A stretch of DNA of 64,000 nucleotides, taken from positions 286,389,348 to 286,453,347 of the forward strand of contig NC_073746.1 of assembly GCF_029784135.1 (NCBI RefSeq), read 5' to 3'. The notes below the pieces were generated by a model. That model was given only the letters and a program-made list of their open reading frames with translations. It did not search any database and was not told where the DNA came from. Source of the stretch: Toxorhynchites rutilus septentrionalis (lineage: Eukaryota; Arthropoda; Insecta; Diptera; Culicidae). Below are positions 22,251-31,935 of this stretch, piece by piece. The first letter of the stretch is position 1, and every line of letters begins with the position of its first letter. The position numbers were made by a program, and so were the translations under genes.

Positions 22251-22714
22251 GGACGTAACAAAGGAGGATAAGTTAAGGGAAAGGCAAAGTCCCACTCGAA
22301 TCGTGCAGGTGTTTAGTTCCCCGTAGGTGTATCTGCCAATTGCTCAGCAAGGGTAGCTAGGCCGACCGCGTTAGTACCAGTGCACCAGTCCACCTAGCCG
22401 GCGTTATATAGTTTCGGCCGCCGAAGTGATGGAGTTGGCTGGTGAAGCTGCTCGCGACGATAAGAAAAACCGCATCCAGAACAGAACACAACAAGACAAC
22501 AACAGGCAATTGCAGCGAGTGGCGAGTGGCAAACGCAATCGCAAAACGGCAGCTGGTAGCAGAAGAAAAAAGTTTGTTCTTTATACAAACTGCTTTGGTG
22601 GCAAATCCAGAACAAGGCGGCATCGAGGGCGTTCGAAATGGTTTTTTTCAAAACCACGAGTACTAAGTTTTCTAAATTGGAACCATTCCATAAAACAAGG
22701 CACTTTTCAGGGCC
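22251..22714 (+). pseudogene. Histone H2A pseudogene unit (B, unit 2)
   Basis: In one frame [19 protein letters not shown] then FPVG follows the H2A tail nearly residue by residue, with a stop in place of a lysine. Next come RVSTSAPVHLAGVI, like the RVGAGAPVYLAAV segment, and VMELAGEAARDDKKNRI, like VLELAGNAARDNKKTRI. The C-terminal third is scrambled, with EQGGI the only echo of AQGGV. The unit ends in GGCACTTTTCAGGGCC (22699-22714) followed by an AAAAAAGAG purine element. It is a decayed copy of a replication-dependent H2A gene with its own processing signals. Confidence 0.8.
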
Positions 22715-22905
22715 ATTAAACCTTCCAAAAAAGAGTTTAGGAAATACAGTTCAATGCTTTCTAAAACAATATCCAAAATAATAATAAAACACAAACTGAT
22801 TTTTTCATAATTTGTTTGCCAGGATATGATGAGTATGTGAATTTGGCAGTTGTTCTGAGCTTATTGATTTTCACCAATTCTTAAATTGCTTCTAGATTGA
22901 AAGTA

Positions 22906-23132
22906 CAGTAATTTACACTTATCTCGACATTTAGCTAATTGGACGGACCTGCAATGCGACATATTTAGTTGGACATTTTTGTAAACATAGAGTTCGGGGT
23001 CCAAATTATGACCCCACATTGAAAGTCGACACTGTACCACTGTCATCGCAAATGTTCAATTACAGGTTAAAATTACCTCCAATCCGATACTGAGTGGTGG
23101 TAATGCGACGTGCCATTGAATGTAATTTACTG
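22906..23132. mobile_element. TA-flanked MITE nested in copy B (second)
   Basis: CAGTAATTTACAC... to ...GTAATTTACTG with TA at 22904-22905 and 23133-23134; same family as 21549-21768. Confidence 0.7.
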
Positions 23133-23465
23133 TAAAATATGTCACAAGCTGGATGGGAAGAAATTTTCCAACTGTGAAAGCTGTGGCGAGTGGCAAATGC
23201 AATCGCTAAACAGAAAGGTTTAGTCGAACAAGATGGGGATATCGAGTGATAACAAAACAATAAACTCTTTAGATTGAAGATAATTATGTGATCCTGAAAA
23301 GGACTCTTTTTAGCCTGCATGTGAATCCAACGAGCAAACAAATCGTAATGAATGTATTTTTTTGCCATCGCTCCTTTTTAACGCTCATTCGTTCGTCTCG
23401 TTGGACTCGCCCCTTTGGCTGAGTCTGCCGATTTGTCTCTATCCTGTGAGTGTGTACCGCTAGAG

Positions 23466-23472
23466 TATAAAA
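23466..23472 (+). promoter_or_regulatory. TATA box of H2A unit 3 in copy B
   Basis: TATAAAA in the same context as 22170-22176. Confidence 0.6.
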
Positions 23473-23546
23473 CACGCGGACCCCAGAAAAATATCTTATT
23501 TTCTTTCAAACCGTAAACCCGTGTGGTTGTACGGCATCGGCATCGT

Positions 23547-24028
23547 GGACGTAACAAAGGAGGACAACTTAAGGGAAAGGCAAAGTCTCACTCGAACCGT
23601 GCAGGTCTCCAGTTCCCTGTTGGTCGCATTCACTGATTACTCCGCAAGGGTAACTAGGCCGAACGGATTGGTGCCGGAGCACCAGTATACCTAACAGCGA
23701 TTATAGAGTTTCGGCCGTCGGAGTGCTCGAGTTGGCTTGCAAAGCTGCTCACGACAATCAGAAAACCCGCATCAAGAACAGAGCAGCTTCGGTTCGGCGC
23801 TCATCAAGGCAACAATTAGTTTTAGTGAGTGGCAAAGTGTTTCTCCGGCACGTCGCATTAAATGTAATTTACTGAACAACATGTCACAAGCTGGATGGGA
23901 AGAAATTTTCCAACTGTGAAAGCTGTGGCGAGTGGCAAACGCAATAGCTAAACAGGAAGGTTTAACCGAACAAGATGGGAATATCGAGTGATAACAAAAA
24001 CACAACACCAAAGGTTCTTTTCAGAACC
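23547..24028 (+). pseudogene. Histone H2A pseudogene unit (B, unit 3)
   Basis: [14 protein letters not shown], then (with a frame change) [33 protein letters not shown] and VLELACKAAHDNQKTRI can be followed along about 225 bases. This is the clearest stretch of the H2A histone fold in the window. After about 23820 the sequence jumps to a MITE-derived piece and a tail shared with other units. It ends with the perfect stem-loop GGTTCTTTTCAGAACC (24013-24028). Several frameshifts and at least two stops exclude function. Confidence 0.8.
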
Positions 24029-24205
24029 ATCAACATATTCATAAAGAGTAAACAGTAAACTAATCCATTTTTCAGGTAGATAGGTAGGTATTCATGTAGG
24101 AGAAGAAAATAAAACAATATATTTAAAATATATATTTAACAAAAGCTGTCCCCTTTGTATAGTCCTACGTCACTCCGGTTATGTCCACGACATTACCCAC
24201 CCGTC

Positions 24206-25231
24206 TTTTTTCGAATTGACCTTCCACCTATTAGAGGGATTGAAGCTGTTGCTTGTCATGCAAACATCAGAGGCAAAGACCTCTGTATTGTCAGCTTGTA
24301 TTGGCCTCCGAGAGCTGCGGTTAGCCGCCAGCAACTTGTTGACATGTGCTCACTGCTTCTTGAGCCACGATTGATCTTGGGAGACTTCAACTCTCACGGA
24401 ACTGCCTGGGGTAACAGTACGACGACAATCGTTCATCGATGATATATGACCTTTGTAACAGCTTCAATATGACCGTTTTGAACCCTGGGGAAACAACACG
24501 TGTACCTAAACCTCCTGCAAACCCAAGTGCTCTTGACCTCTCGCTTTGCTCGAATTCATTATCGTTAGATTTCAAGTGGAATGTAATCCAGGACCCCAAC
24601 GGTAGTGATCACTTGCCAATCAAAATTTCCATCACCATTGGGTCGAATTCTTCTGAATCTATAAACATGGCATATGACCTCACAAGACACATTGACTGGA
24701 AAAAGTATGCGGACGCGATTGCTCTAGCCATCAATTCCAGAGATGGTTTACCTCCATTGGAGGAGTATAACTTCCTTTCTCGTTTGATCTATGACAGCGC
24801 AGTTCGCGCTCAAACGAAACCCATTCCAGGTTCCACCATTTCCCGAAGGCCTCCCAATCTATGGTGGGATAGTCAATGTTCCAAGTTTTATATAGAAAAA
24901 TCGAATGCATTTAAAGCTTTTCGGAAACGTGGAACTCCTGAAAATTTTCAAACGTATTTAGCCCTTGAGAATCAGTTCAAAAATTTGATCAAAGGGAAAA
25001 AACGTGCTTATTGGCGAAATTTCGTGGGAGCTTTGTCACGAGAAACGTCAATGAAAAAATTATGGAAAGTGGCTCGAAACATGAGAAATAGCTCTTCAAC
25101 GAATGAAAGCGAAGAATATTCACATCGATGGATTTTAAATTTTGCACGAAAAGTTTGTCCCGATTCCGCTCCTGTGCAAAAAATTGTTCGAAATATACCA
25201 CAAGATAGGTGCGATCTTGATTCTGAGTTTT
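24206..25231 (+). pseudogene. LINE ORF2, endonuclease C-terminal and linker part
   Basis: Continues the endonuclease after element B: RIDLPPIRGIEAVACHA, DLCIVSLYWPP and LILGDFNSHGTAWG (the catalytic GDFN box), then a frameshift near 24440 into CNSFNMTVLNPGETTRV and GSDHLPI (the SDHLP box). The linker runs on to ...RCDLDSEF at 25231, where the SINE interrupts. Damaged by at least one frameshift. Confidence 0.85.
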
Positions 25232-25317
25232 TTTTTATCCCATTTATTTATTAGGCTCATTAGCATTTTAGCTGTAACAGAGCCGGGTTTTAATCGTGTA
25301 CATGTACATATGTTTAT
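25232..25317 (-). mobile_element. SINE, 3' part (left of the errantivirus-like insertion)
   Basis: The A-rich 3' end of a minus-strand SINE whose 5' part resumes at 32680. The 11-bp duplication ttctgagtttt (25221-25231 and 33107-33117) marks the SINE insertion into LINE ORF2. Confidence 0.8.
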
Positions 25318-25587
25318 AATCTTGTTGTGGCCTTCGACGTTCAGCTTTTAAAAAACGTTTATTATAATCAACATACAGTTTATTATCTAAATATCATTTA
25401 TTAAGCAAACGTGGACGGTCACGGAAAGAATTTGAATGAGAACTGAACGGCGTCGTGGGTTCTGCTGCTGGTATATATCGATGAGTAATGCTGATGCAGC
25501 GGAACGATGGCTATTGGCTGGCCGCGATCGTACGATGTTTGGAATGTGCTGATCGTGGTCCTTTGGTGTGCATATCATAACGTGATT
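25318..25587 (-). repeat. 3' LTR of the errantivirus-like element
   Basis: 270 bp, same sequence as 32410-32679 as far as I can compare by eye. The env stop codon overlaps its first base (sense). Confidence 0.9.
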
Positions 25588-27136
25588 CATCGGGGGGGTG
25601 AAAAAGTGTCGTCCTCGGCACTTGGTTGGTTACTCTGAATTCCTGGCAGGATGTTGTTGAGTTCGAGGTTTATCAACTTCTGGCGTTTCCTTGATTTCCT
25701 TTGTTGAGTAGCTTTCAGATGATAATAGATTAAAAATAGAATAATAATCAATAGAGTTGAGGACAGGGATGTCCCTCCTACTAGACTCCATTTCCATTTT
25801 TGGTCGGATTCTTGTTGAAGGAATACTTTGTCTAAATGTTTCCTGTTCGAGAGTGCTACTTCTTCTATTTTTGCCACATCGTGATCGTTTATGATTTGCT
25901 TTTTAATGGAAAGGTCATGAAGAGCTCCTTGGAATGTTTCAACTTCGCTAATTTTGTCGATTGAAGTAAAGTTGCGTTCCATGTAGGTAACCGTGCAGTT
26001 CGAGAAAGATATTATGAAACTTCCGGAAAGATGTCTGTTACTAGGTCCGCAATCGGAACGTAACTCCTGGTCTTTTGCATTAGTGATCAGGACCTTGTTA
26101 TTAGCTATTAATTTTGCAGATGTTTCTTCACTTTTTTCCATCACACAATGCGGATCGTTGCCCATTATAAGTGGGTAAATGCATGAGTCTTTGAACTCTT
26201 TTGTGTAAATGTTAATTGGACGTAGTTTTCTGGTTCCGTTGTGGTAAGGAGTTGTCTACCTTGTTTGATTACGAATTGGGGATATTCTTTTATAACAATA
26301 CCGTTCTGATTTATTGGGTATATACGGATAATTGTTGATTCTTCCGGTTCCATTTCTGGGACGTGGATAATGTACAGTAAAGTATTTTCGCTAGTGGCTA
26401 TTTTTGGGGTCACTAGATTGAGTGCTTCTTCAGGTATGTCCATTTGAATTCCTTGATTGTTGAGGATGGTTTTTATCAGGTTAATTTCTTTGCTGGATAA
26501 TATTCTGCTATTGGTAACTCGCATTTTAGAGAAGAGTACTGCTTCTTGAATGTTGATTAGAATTTTGTTGATAGTGTCGATGTTCAGAATTGTTGTAATT
26601 ATGTCGATATCGTCGAGGATGATTTGATTGATATGCTGTTTCTCAATTATTTGATTAATTGCGGTTGTTAATTCAGAGATACTGTTGCCAATCTGTTCGT
26701 TGATTTTGATTTGATGATTGTTCTCGCTGACTAGTTGGTTCAAGCTCCTGTTGATGATTCGTAGGTCTTGGGCGTCGGGGCTGCCGGCGATCCATTTCCA
26801 TGCTGTGCCTATGATGTCCCATCTTCTGGTCCTCTTATGAATAGTTGGTTTAATTTGTAGAAGATTAGAATACAATTCGCGTATTTTATGCTTGCTAATC
26901 TGATTAAGTACATTATTATTCTTTTGATTATTGTATACCAAACTTGTAAGTTGGTTGATTGTTGACTCTAGGTCTGTAAGATTAATTGGATGTATTATCC
27001 TAATATTTCCCGTTTGGATTTTGCAAGAACCAATCTTCTGCATTAATATAAGATCGTTATGAAGATTTCTTATGGTGAGCTCCTGACATGAAATTCTTGA
27101 GATGACGATGATGATTCCTATGTATGAGATGAGCAT
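25587..27136 (-). pseudogene. Errantivirus-like envelope (Env) gene, one frameshift
   Basis: Starts MLISYIGIIIVISRISC, a hydrophobic signal sequence, and shows a furin-type site HKRTRR about 105 residues in, then IIGTAWKWIAGSPDAQD, parallel to the same region of the second env at 60903-62621. The first frame stops at 26165-26167. The rest (MGNDPHCVM..., 192 codons, with a conserved SNRHLSGSFIISFSNCTV block and a C-terminal membrane anchor around 25690-25770) lies in another frame. A one-base change in a short A run just upstream, around 26205, would explain the split; an assembly or sequencing error is possible. A candidate splice acceptor CAG lies directly before the start codon. Confidence 0.85.
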
Positions 27137-27156
27137 CTGTAATACAATGTGAGATA
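27137..27156 (-). promoter_or_regulatory. Candidate env splice acceptor
   Basis: On the sense (minus) strand a pyrimidine-rich run is followed by TATTACAG immediately before the env ATG. This fits production of Env from a spliced subgenomic RNA, as known for gypsy-type errantiviruses. The partner donor is proposed at 32174-32179. Confidence 0.6.
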
Positions 27157-27168
27157 GAAAGAGAAAAG

Positions 27169-30100
27169 TTATCTTTTTTTTGGTCTTTTAATTTTATTTT
27201 TGTGTCTTTTTATTTCGCAGTTATTTTTGAATGTGCGATCTGTTACTTCGTTAGCATTGGTTTTGTTGGCTCTAGCTTGTTTTTTGGTACGGATGTTGGG
27301 AATAACAAAAACTTCCTGTTTATCATTAATAATTGGAGGTTCCTCTTTCTTTGAATTTTGTTTTACAATTTGTTTTTGTGATTTTTCCATATTTAACTTA
27401 GCTTTGAGGAATAATTCTTGTGCGTCTTTAATTATTTCTTGAGGGTTAACAATATTATTTTGGTTAAAGAGAATTTCGTTTGGTGTGTATTGTGTTGAAG
27501 AATGTACAGTGTTATTATATAATGCTACAGATAATTTAACAATTGATTTTGTGCCCATAGTTCTGAATTTATGCTTGTTTGTATTAAATATTTCAATAAT
27601 GGTAGAATGTGCACGTTCTATTTGTCCGTTGGATTCGGAAGATGCTGCGTAGTCTATCTGTGTTCCTAGTTGGCTGAGAAAGTCTTTAAGATGAATAGAT
27701 CTGAATGTTGTTTCATGATCTGTTATGATTTGTCTGGGCACTCCAAATGTACTTATGTATTTTCCTAGTGCTTTTTGAACATGTACTAAATTCTTTGATT
27801 TTATAAATATCATTTGAAGATGTTTTGAAAATGAATCAATAAGTGACAAAAAGGAATGTTTATCTATTATGAATATATCCATGTGTATTCTTTCTAATGG
27901 TTTTTCGGTAATGGGCCTAGGAGAAATTTTTATGTTGAATGGTTTCCTCTCATATTTATGGGTATTACATATTTCACAAGAGTTTATAAATTTTCTCACT
28001 TTTATGCACATGTTGGGGAAAAAATAAGATCTTTTAATTTGAGCTTCAACTTCGGTAATACCGCGATGTGCCCTTTCATGTTCTTTTGCAATTAATTGGT
28101 CCTGTCTATTTTCATTTTGAACATCTTCTACCATTCGGTCTGTGAAAACAAAATGGCCTTTCTGACTAAAGTTTTCCTTGTAAGATTCCTGGATAGTTTG
28201 GATGAGGTTTTCTGGAGCCATGAGAGCAGTTTGTCTACCGTTATGAAAGAGTTTGAGAAAGTGTGTAACTTGATCTTTATCGAAAGAATTTTGAGATACT
28301 ATAGTTCTGTGATAATTTTGGAATAGGGTTTCTTGTATTATGGTATCCAGTCGAGAAATTCTGAAAATCATTTGGTTACGGAAATAATTTAACGGGCGTT
28401 CGGAGAAATGGATGAAATAGTTGGAGGAGTCGTCGGCAGAGTGAATTGTTTGGGAATCGGAAAGGTTTGGATGGTTCTCGGGAATGTCCGATTGTGGGGG
28501 ATTATTGGTGACAGATGCTTCACCGTCCTCTTGGTCTCTAGGATCTGAAATATTAGAAGATGTGTTATTATTTGTGATACAAACATTTGCTTCAATTGGC
28601 ATTCTGCTTAAGGCGTCTGCTACAACATTGGATTTTCCTTCCTTGTATTTAATCTCGTAGTCGTAATTCTCTAGGTCTAGGCGCCATCGTAAGATTTTAG
28701 AATTCTTATCAGAAGTTTTGATAAACGTTAGAGGCTTATGGTCCGTAACAAGAGTGAATTTTTGACCATACAGGTAAGGTTTAAATTTATTTACCGCCCA
28801 TATTATGGCTAATGCTTCTTTCTCATTTGTGGCGTATCGTGACTCGGTATCCGAAAGTGTTCGTGATGCAAATGCGATTGGCCTTTCGACATTGTCCTGT
28901 ATCTGTGATAGGACAGCTCCTAATGCAAAGCCAGATGCATCCGTAGTTAAAATGAAGGGATGATCAAATTGCGGATATGCCAGTACTTGGTCTGTGGATA
29001 GTATTTTTTTAAGAGTATTAAAGGAATTTATGTATGAAGTGTCTTGTAATTCAATTGTCGAGTCTTTCTTTAAATACTTCGACATGGGTCGTGTGATTTT
29101 TGAAAAATCCTTAATAAATCTTCTGTAATAACCGATTAAACCTAGAAATTGTTTAATTTCTTTTTGATTTTTCGGTAAAGGCCATTGAAGAATTTTTTCA
29201 ATTTTTTCGGGATTTGGTTTTACTCCTTCGGATGTTATGATGTGTCCTAAAAATTCTGTTTGCCTTTTCAAAAACTCGCATTTATCTAATTGAATTTTTA
29301 AATTGAAATCGGATAAACGCTTTAAAATTAATTGAAGGTTTTCTAAGTGGTTCTCTAGATTATATCCAATAATAATTATATCGTCAAGATACACGTAGCA
29401 CTTCGTTCCAATATAATCACCGAGGATATCATTCATTGCTCTCTGAAAGGTTGCGGGAGCATTTTTAAGCCCAAAAGGCATTCTAGTGAATTCAAAATGC
29501 CCTTTGTCTGTAGAAAAAGCTGTTTTCTCGATATGTTTCGGGTCCATTGGAATTTGGTGGAATCCCGATTTTAAATCAAGAGTTGTGAAATATTCAGATT
29601 TTCCTAGGGAATCCAAAATTTTTTCAATTTGAGGCATAGGATATTTATCGTCTATAGTATGTTCGTTAAGCTTCCTATAATCGATTACGACTCGTACTTT
29701 TTTCTTTCCAGATGCGTCTGTTTTTTTTGGGACCACCCATATGGGTGAGGAGTACGGACTTTTGGAAGGTCGAATTATTCCATTATCTAACATTTCTTGT
29801 ATTTGTTCATGAACATCTAGTTTGAAATGATGTGGGTACCGATAATTTTTTGTGTAAATTGGCATATCGTTAGTGGTTAAAATTTTATGTTTAGTGGCTG
29901 ATGTGGATGTGAGTTTTTCCCCCTTTTTAGATACAACTGCTTGATGTTGGTGAAGAATTTGAATTAATTTGGTTTTTTCTAATGATGAAAGATGATTTGT
30001 TCTAATGATGTCATTAATTTCATTTTCAGAAATACATTCTGAGTGTTTTATTAGGAAGGGAGAAATGGTTTCAAAATTGTTAACTGTTAATCCAATTTTC

Positions 30101-30648
30101 GGAATATTTATGGGGTTTCTACATGTGGAAATTACATTGACGGTTGTTTTATTATTTTCTGCTCTATAGAGTCCAGGATTAATAAAGATATTTTTGTAAA
30201 GTTTTTGATAAGAGGGGACAAGCCAATCACCGTTATTTGTGGTCTCAATTGTTACAAAATGATTGTAAAGTTGTTTGGTGGGGTAAAATTTGGCATATGA
30301 AAATTGTTTGTCTAATAGTGTTAGTGTTTCGTCTTCGTAATTGATGCGTGCTTTGAGTTCTGCCAATGTTTCCGATCCTATTAAGCCGTCGAAAAAGTTG
30401 TGAAATTTCAAGACGTAAAACGTGAAGGGTTTGAAAGCGCCGTTAAACAAAGCAATTTTTCCTTTTTCGGTTACACTGTTGGTTCCACACACGTTTTTTA
30501 TTTTCGTATTTGGTACGGTGCTAGTTTTTCCCAAGATTCCTGGTGCAATAATATTTTTGTTTGCTCCAGAATCTATCAAAATATTTAGGGTTTGATTATT
30601 TTTAGGATGTTTAATTTTGAGATAGGGTAAGTAATTTAAGTTGGATTT
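27169..30648 (-). CDS. pol: Errantivirus-like Pol polyprotein (protease, RT, RNase H, integrase)
   Basis: 1136 codons from the first Met, with the frame open further upstream so that it overlaps the gag stop; expression by -1 frameshifting from gag is expected. In order: protease (IDSGANK), reverse transcriptase (FTTLDLKSGFHQIPM and YVYLDDI, the catalytic Y-x-D-D variant), RNase H (LTTDASGFALGAVLS, TDHKPLTF) and integrase. The integrase has an HHCC zinc region (HERAHRG ... CEICNTHK) and the D,D,E core (LIDSFSKH, IITDHET, SNGQIERAH). It copies the RNA into DNA and inserts it. No stop or missing catalytic residue is seen, so it may be functional. Confidence 0.92.
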   Translation of the reverse strand, partial: KSNLNYLPYLKIKHPKNNQTLNILIDSGANKNIIAPGILGKTSTVPNTKIKNVCGTNSVTEKGKIALFNGAFKPFTFYVLKFHNFFDGLIGSETLAELKARINYEDETLTLLDKQFSYAKFYPTKQLYNHFVTIETTNNGDWLVPSYQKLYKNIFINPGLYRAENNKTTVNVISTCRNPINIPKIGLTVNNFETISPFLIKHSECISENEINDIIRTNHLSSLEKTKLIQILHQHQAVVSKKGEKLTSTSATKHKILTTNDMPIYTKNYRYPHHFKLDVHEQIQEMLDNGIIRPSKSPYSSPIWVVPKKTDASGKKKVRVVIDYRKLNEHTIDDKYPMPQIEKILDSLGKSEYFTTLDLKSGFHQIPMDPKHIEKTAFSTDKGHFEFTRMPFGLKNAPATFQRAMNDILGDYIGTKCYVYLDDIIIIGYNLENHLENLQLILKRLSDFNLKIQLDKCEFLKRQTEFLGHIITSEGVKPNPEKIEKILQWPLPKNQKEIKQFLGLIGYYRRFIKDFSKITRPMSKYLKKDSTIELQDTSYINSFNTLKKILSTDQVLAYPQFDHPFILTTDASGFALGAVLSQIQDNVERPIAFASRTLSDTESRYATNEKEALAIIWAVNKFKPYLYGQKFTLVTDHKPLTFIKTSDKNSKILRWRLDLENYDYEIKYKEGKSNVVADALSRMPIEANVCITNNNTSSNISDPRDQEDGEASVTNNPPQSDIPENHPNLSDSQTIHSADDSSNYFIHFSERPLNYFRNQMIFRISRLDTIIQETLFQNYHRTIVSQNSFDKDQVTHFLKLFHNGRQTALMAPENLIQTIQESYKENFSQKGHFVFTDRMVEDVQNENRQDQLIAKEHERAHRGITEVEAQIKRSYFFPNMCIKVRKFINSCEICNTHKYERKPFNIKISPRPITEKPLERIHMDIFIIDKHSFLSLIDSFSKHLQMIFIKSKNLVHVQKALGKYISTFGVPRQIITDHETTFRSIHLKDFLSQLGTQIDYAASSESNGQIERAHSTIIEIFNTNKHKFRTMGTKSIVKLSVALYNNTVHSSTQYTPNEILFNQNNIVNPQEIIKDAQELFLKAKLNMEKSQKQIVKQNSKKEEPPIINDKQEVFVIPNIRTKKQARANKTNANEVTDRTFKNNCEIKRHKNKIKRPKKR

Positions 30649-31916
30649 AGATTTGTGTATCCCAAGTGAAAATTTAGATCAAGATCATCTTCAGATTCAG
30701 TGTCTGATTTTGCAATATCATCCTCAGGATCATCTTTGACTGTCTCATGGTTATTTATTGTTTTCCTATTTATTGTCAGACGGCTCTGTGTAGTAGTAGC
30801 GTCCATCGGTTCAATTTCATTTCGCTCTCTTTTTTGATCCAATTTGAAGGGTTTCTGATTTTTATTCAATTGAGGATTTTTACTGCTTGATTTGTTATCG
30901 AAATCTTTGTTCTTCTGATACTTTTTTGGAGAATAATCAAAAGTCATGTTTTGTGCTGTTATTTCTTTTGATTTGAATTTACATAGAAATGCATAGGCAT
31001 CTTCTATATCTTTCGGCCTTGCGGCTTGAGCATAGCCAAAATATGGTTCGATTAGTCCGGCGATGAAAGCAGCCAAGGCGTCTTCTTCTATAAAATCGTT
31101 TATGACTTCCCAGTTGTTACGGTATTTTTCTGTTTGTTTCGCCAAGGTCTTAATATTTTGAATAATATTTTTTGATTTATTGTAGTATCTCGAAATACTC
31201 ATATTTTCAGTCATTTTACATTGCCATAACTGGCATTTATACGTGGAAAGTTCTTGACGATCGCCGAGAGCATTTGTCAGAACTTCCGAAATTTGCTCAA
31301 AATTGTCTGGGTTACCGGCAAGACATATTATGTCTTTTGCTTTCCCTTGGATTTTATGTATTACTGCAGTGGTATACATTTTAAATTGCACTGGCGTAAC
31401 GTGCTCTTTGAAAGCATTGAGTGTTTCCTGAGCAGTTGTTAGCCACGCATTCAATTGTTTCGAATTGCCGTCGAATGTTGGAATCATTTTGATTGGATCC
31501 GGAATTCTGCATAGCATCTCAAAACTGGTTGTTGGTTGGTGATATTCGTATATTACCGGTTGTGCAGTAGGTTGTTCTGCTGGCGTTGTTCCATTTAAAT
31601 GCGATTCAATTTGCAGGAACATGGCGTCATGTTCCTTTTGTTTGGTGGAAAATGCGTCCATCATCTCCATCATTTTCTGGAGTTGCGCGCCGATTTGCTC
31701 CATATCTGAGCTTTCTTCAATTAATAAATTTTCCAATGAGGGGGGATTCTCAATTGGGATGTGTGCCAAGTCTCCTGAGTCAACGGATGAAATGGTTTCT
31801 TCTGAGTCCGAAGAGTCGCAATTGCTGTGATTAATGCTTTTCCACAAGCTGCGAGTTTTCTTCAGAGCACTTTTTGGTGTTTTTGGCATTAATGAAGCCT
31901 TGCACCGTTTACACAA
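30636..31916 (-). CDS. gag: Errantivirus-like Gag
   Basis: Up to 426 codons; the Met at 31889 (MPKTPKSALKKTRS) could be the true start since the first nine residues are poorly conserved in type. The protein has an acidic N-terminal part, an alpha-helical capsid-like middle (PIKMIPTFDGNSKQLNAW ... FIAGLIEPYF) and a charged C-terminus (DDPEDDIAKSDTESEDDLDL). A zinc knuckle is absent, as in gypsy-type errantiviruses. It should form the particle shell. The gag stop overlaps pol read in the -1 frame. Confidence 0.85.
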   Translation of the reverse strand: MCKRCKASLMPKTPKSALKKTRSLWKSINHSNCDSSDSEETISSVDSGDLAHIPIENPPSLENLLIEESSDMEQIGAQLQKMMEMMDAFSTKQKEHDAMFLQIESHLNGTTPAEQPTAQPVIYEYHQPTTSFEMLCRIPDPIKMIPTFDGNSKQLNAWLTTAQETLNAFKEHVTPVQFKMYTTAVIHKIQGKAKDIICLAGNPDNFEQISEVLTNALGDRQELSTYKCQLWQCKMTENMSISRYYNKSKNIIQNIKTLAKQTEKYRNNWEVINDFIEEDALAAFIAGLIEPYFGYAQAARPKDIEDAYAFLCKFKSKEITAQNMTFDYSPKKYQKNKDFDNKSSSKNPQLNKNQKPFKLDQKRERNEIEPMDATTTQSRLTINRKTINNHETVKDDPEDDIAKSDTESEDDLDLNFHLGYTNLNPT

Positions 31917-31935
31917 ATTTGTTAATTTTTAAGCA

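Larger units (their letters stand above)
20524..24205 (+). mobile_element. Histone-H2A-carrying repeat element, copy B
   Basis: Starts gacgtaggactacgtctaac and ends attacccacccgtc, the mirror image of copy A. It sits inside the LINE endonuclease codons (...KCHSF | FRIDLPP...) with TTT on both sides, consistent with a 3-bp target duplication, so the insertion site is exact. At 3682 bp it is longer than A because it holds three H2A-derived units on the plus strand (the first deleted at the N-terminus). It also has opposite-strand stem-loops near 21925 and 23294 and two TA-flanked MITEs (21549-21768, 22906-23132). No transposase or RT is visible. Confidence 0.85.

Noticed and set aside
22251..22500. 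Working histone H2A gene
   Set aside because: Stops and frame changes in every unit and a scrambled C-terminal third; only pseudogenes are supported.
22426..22719. 97-codon basic ORF as a novel protein
   Set aside because: The frame runs through H2A-derived sequence and the 3' stem-loop; it arises from decay of the histone unit and is not conserved between units.
25387..25590. ORF of 67 codons (also 32479-32670) as a gene
   Set aside because: It lies within the two identical LTRs of the errantivirus-like element and is a chance frame.
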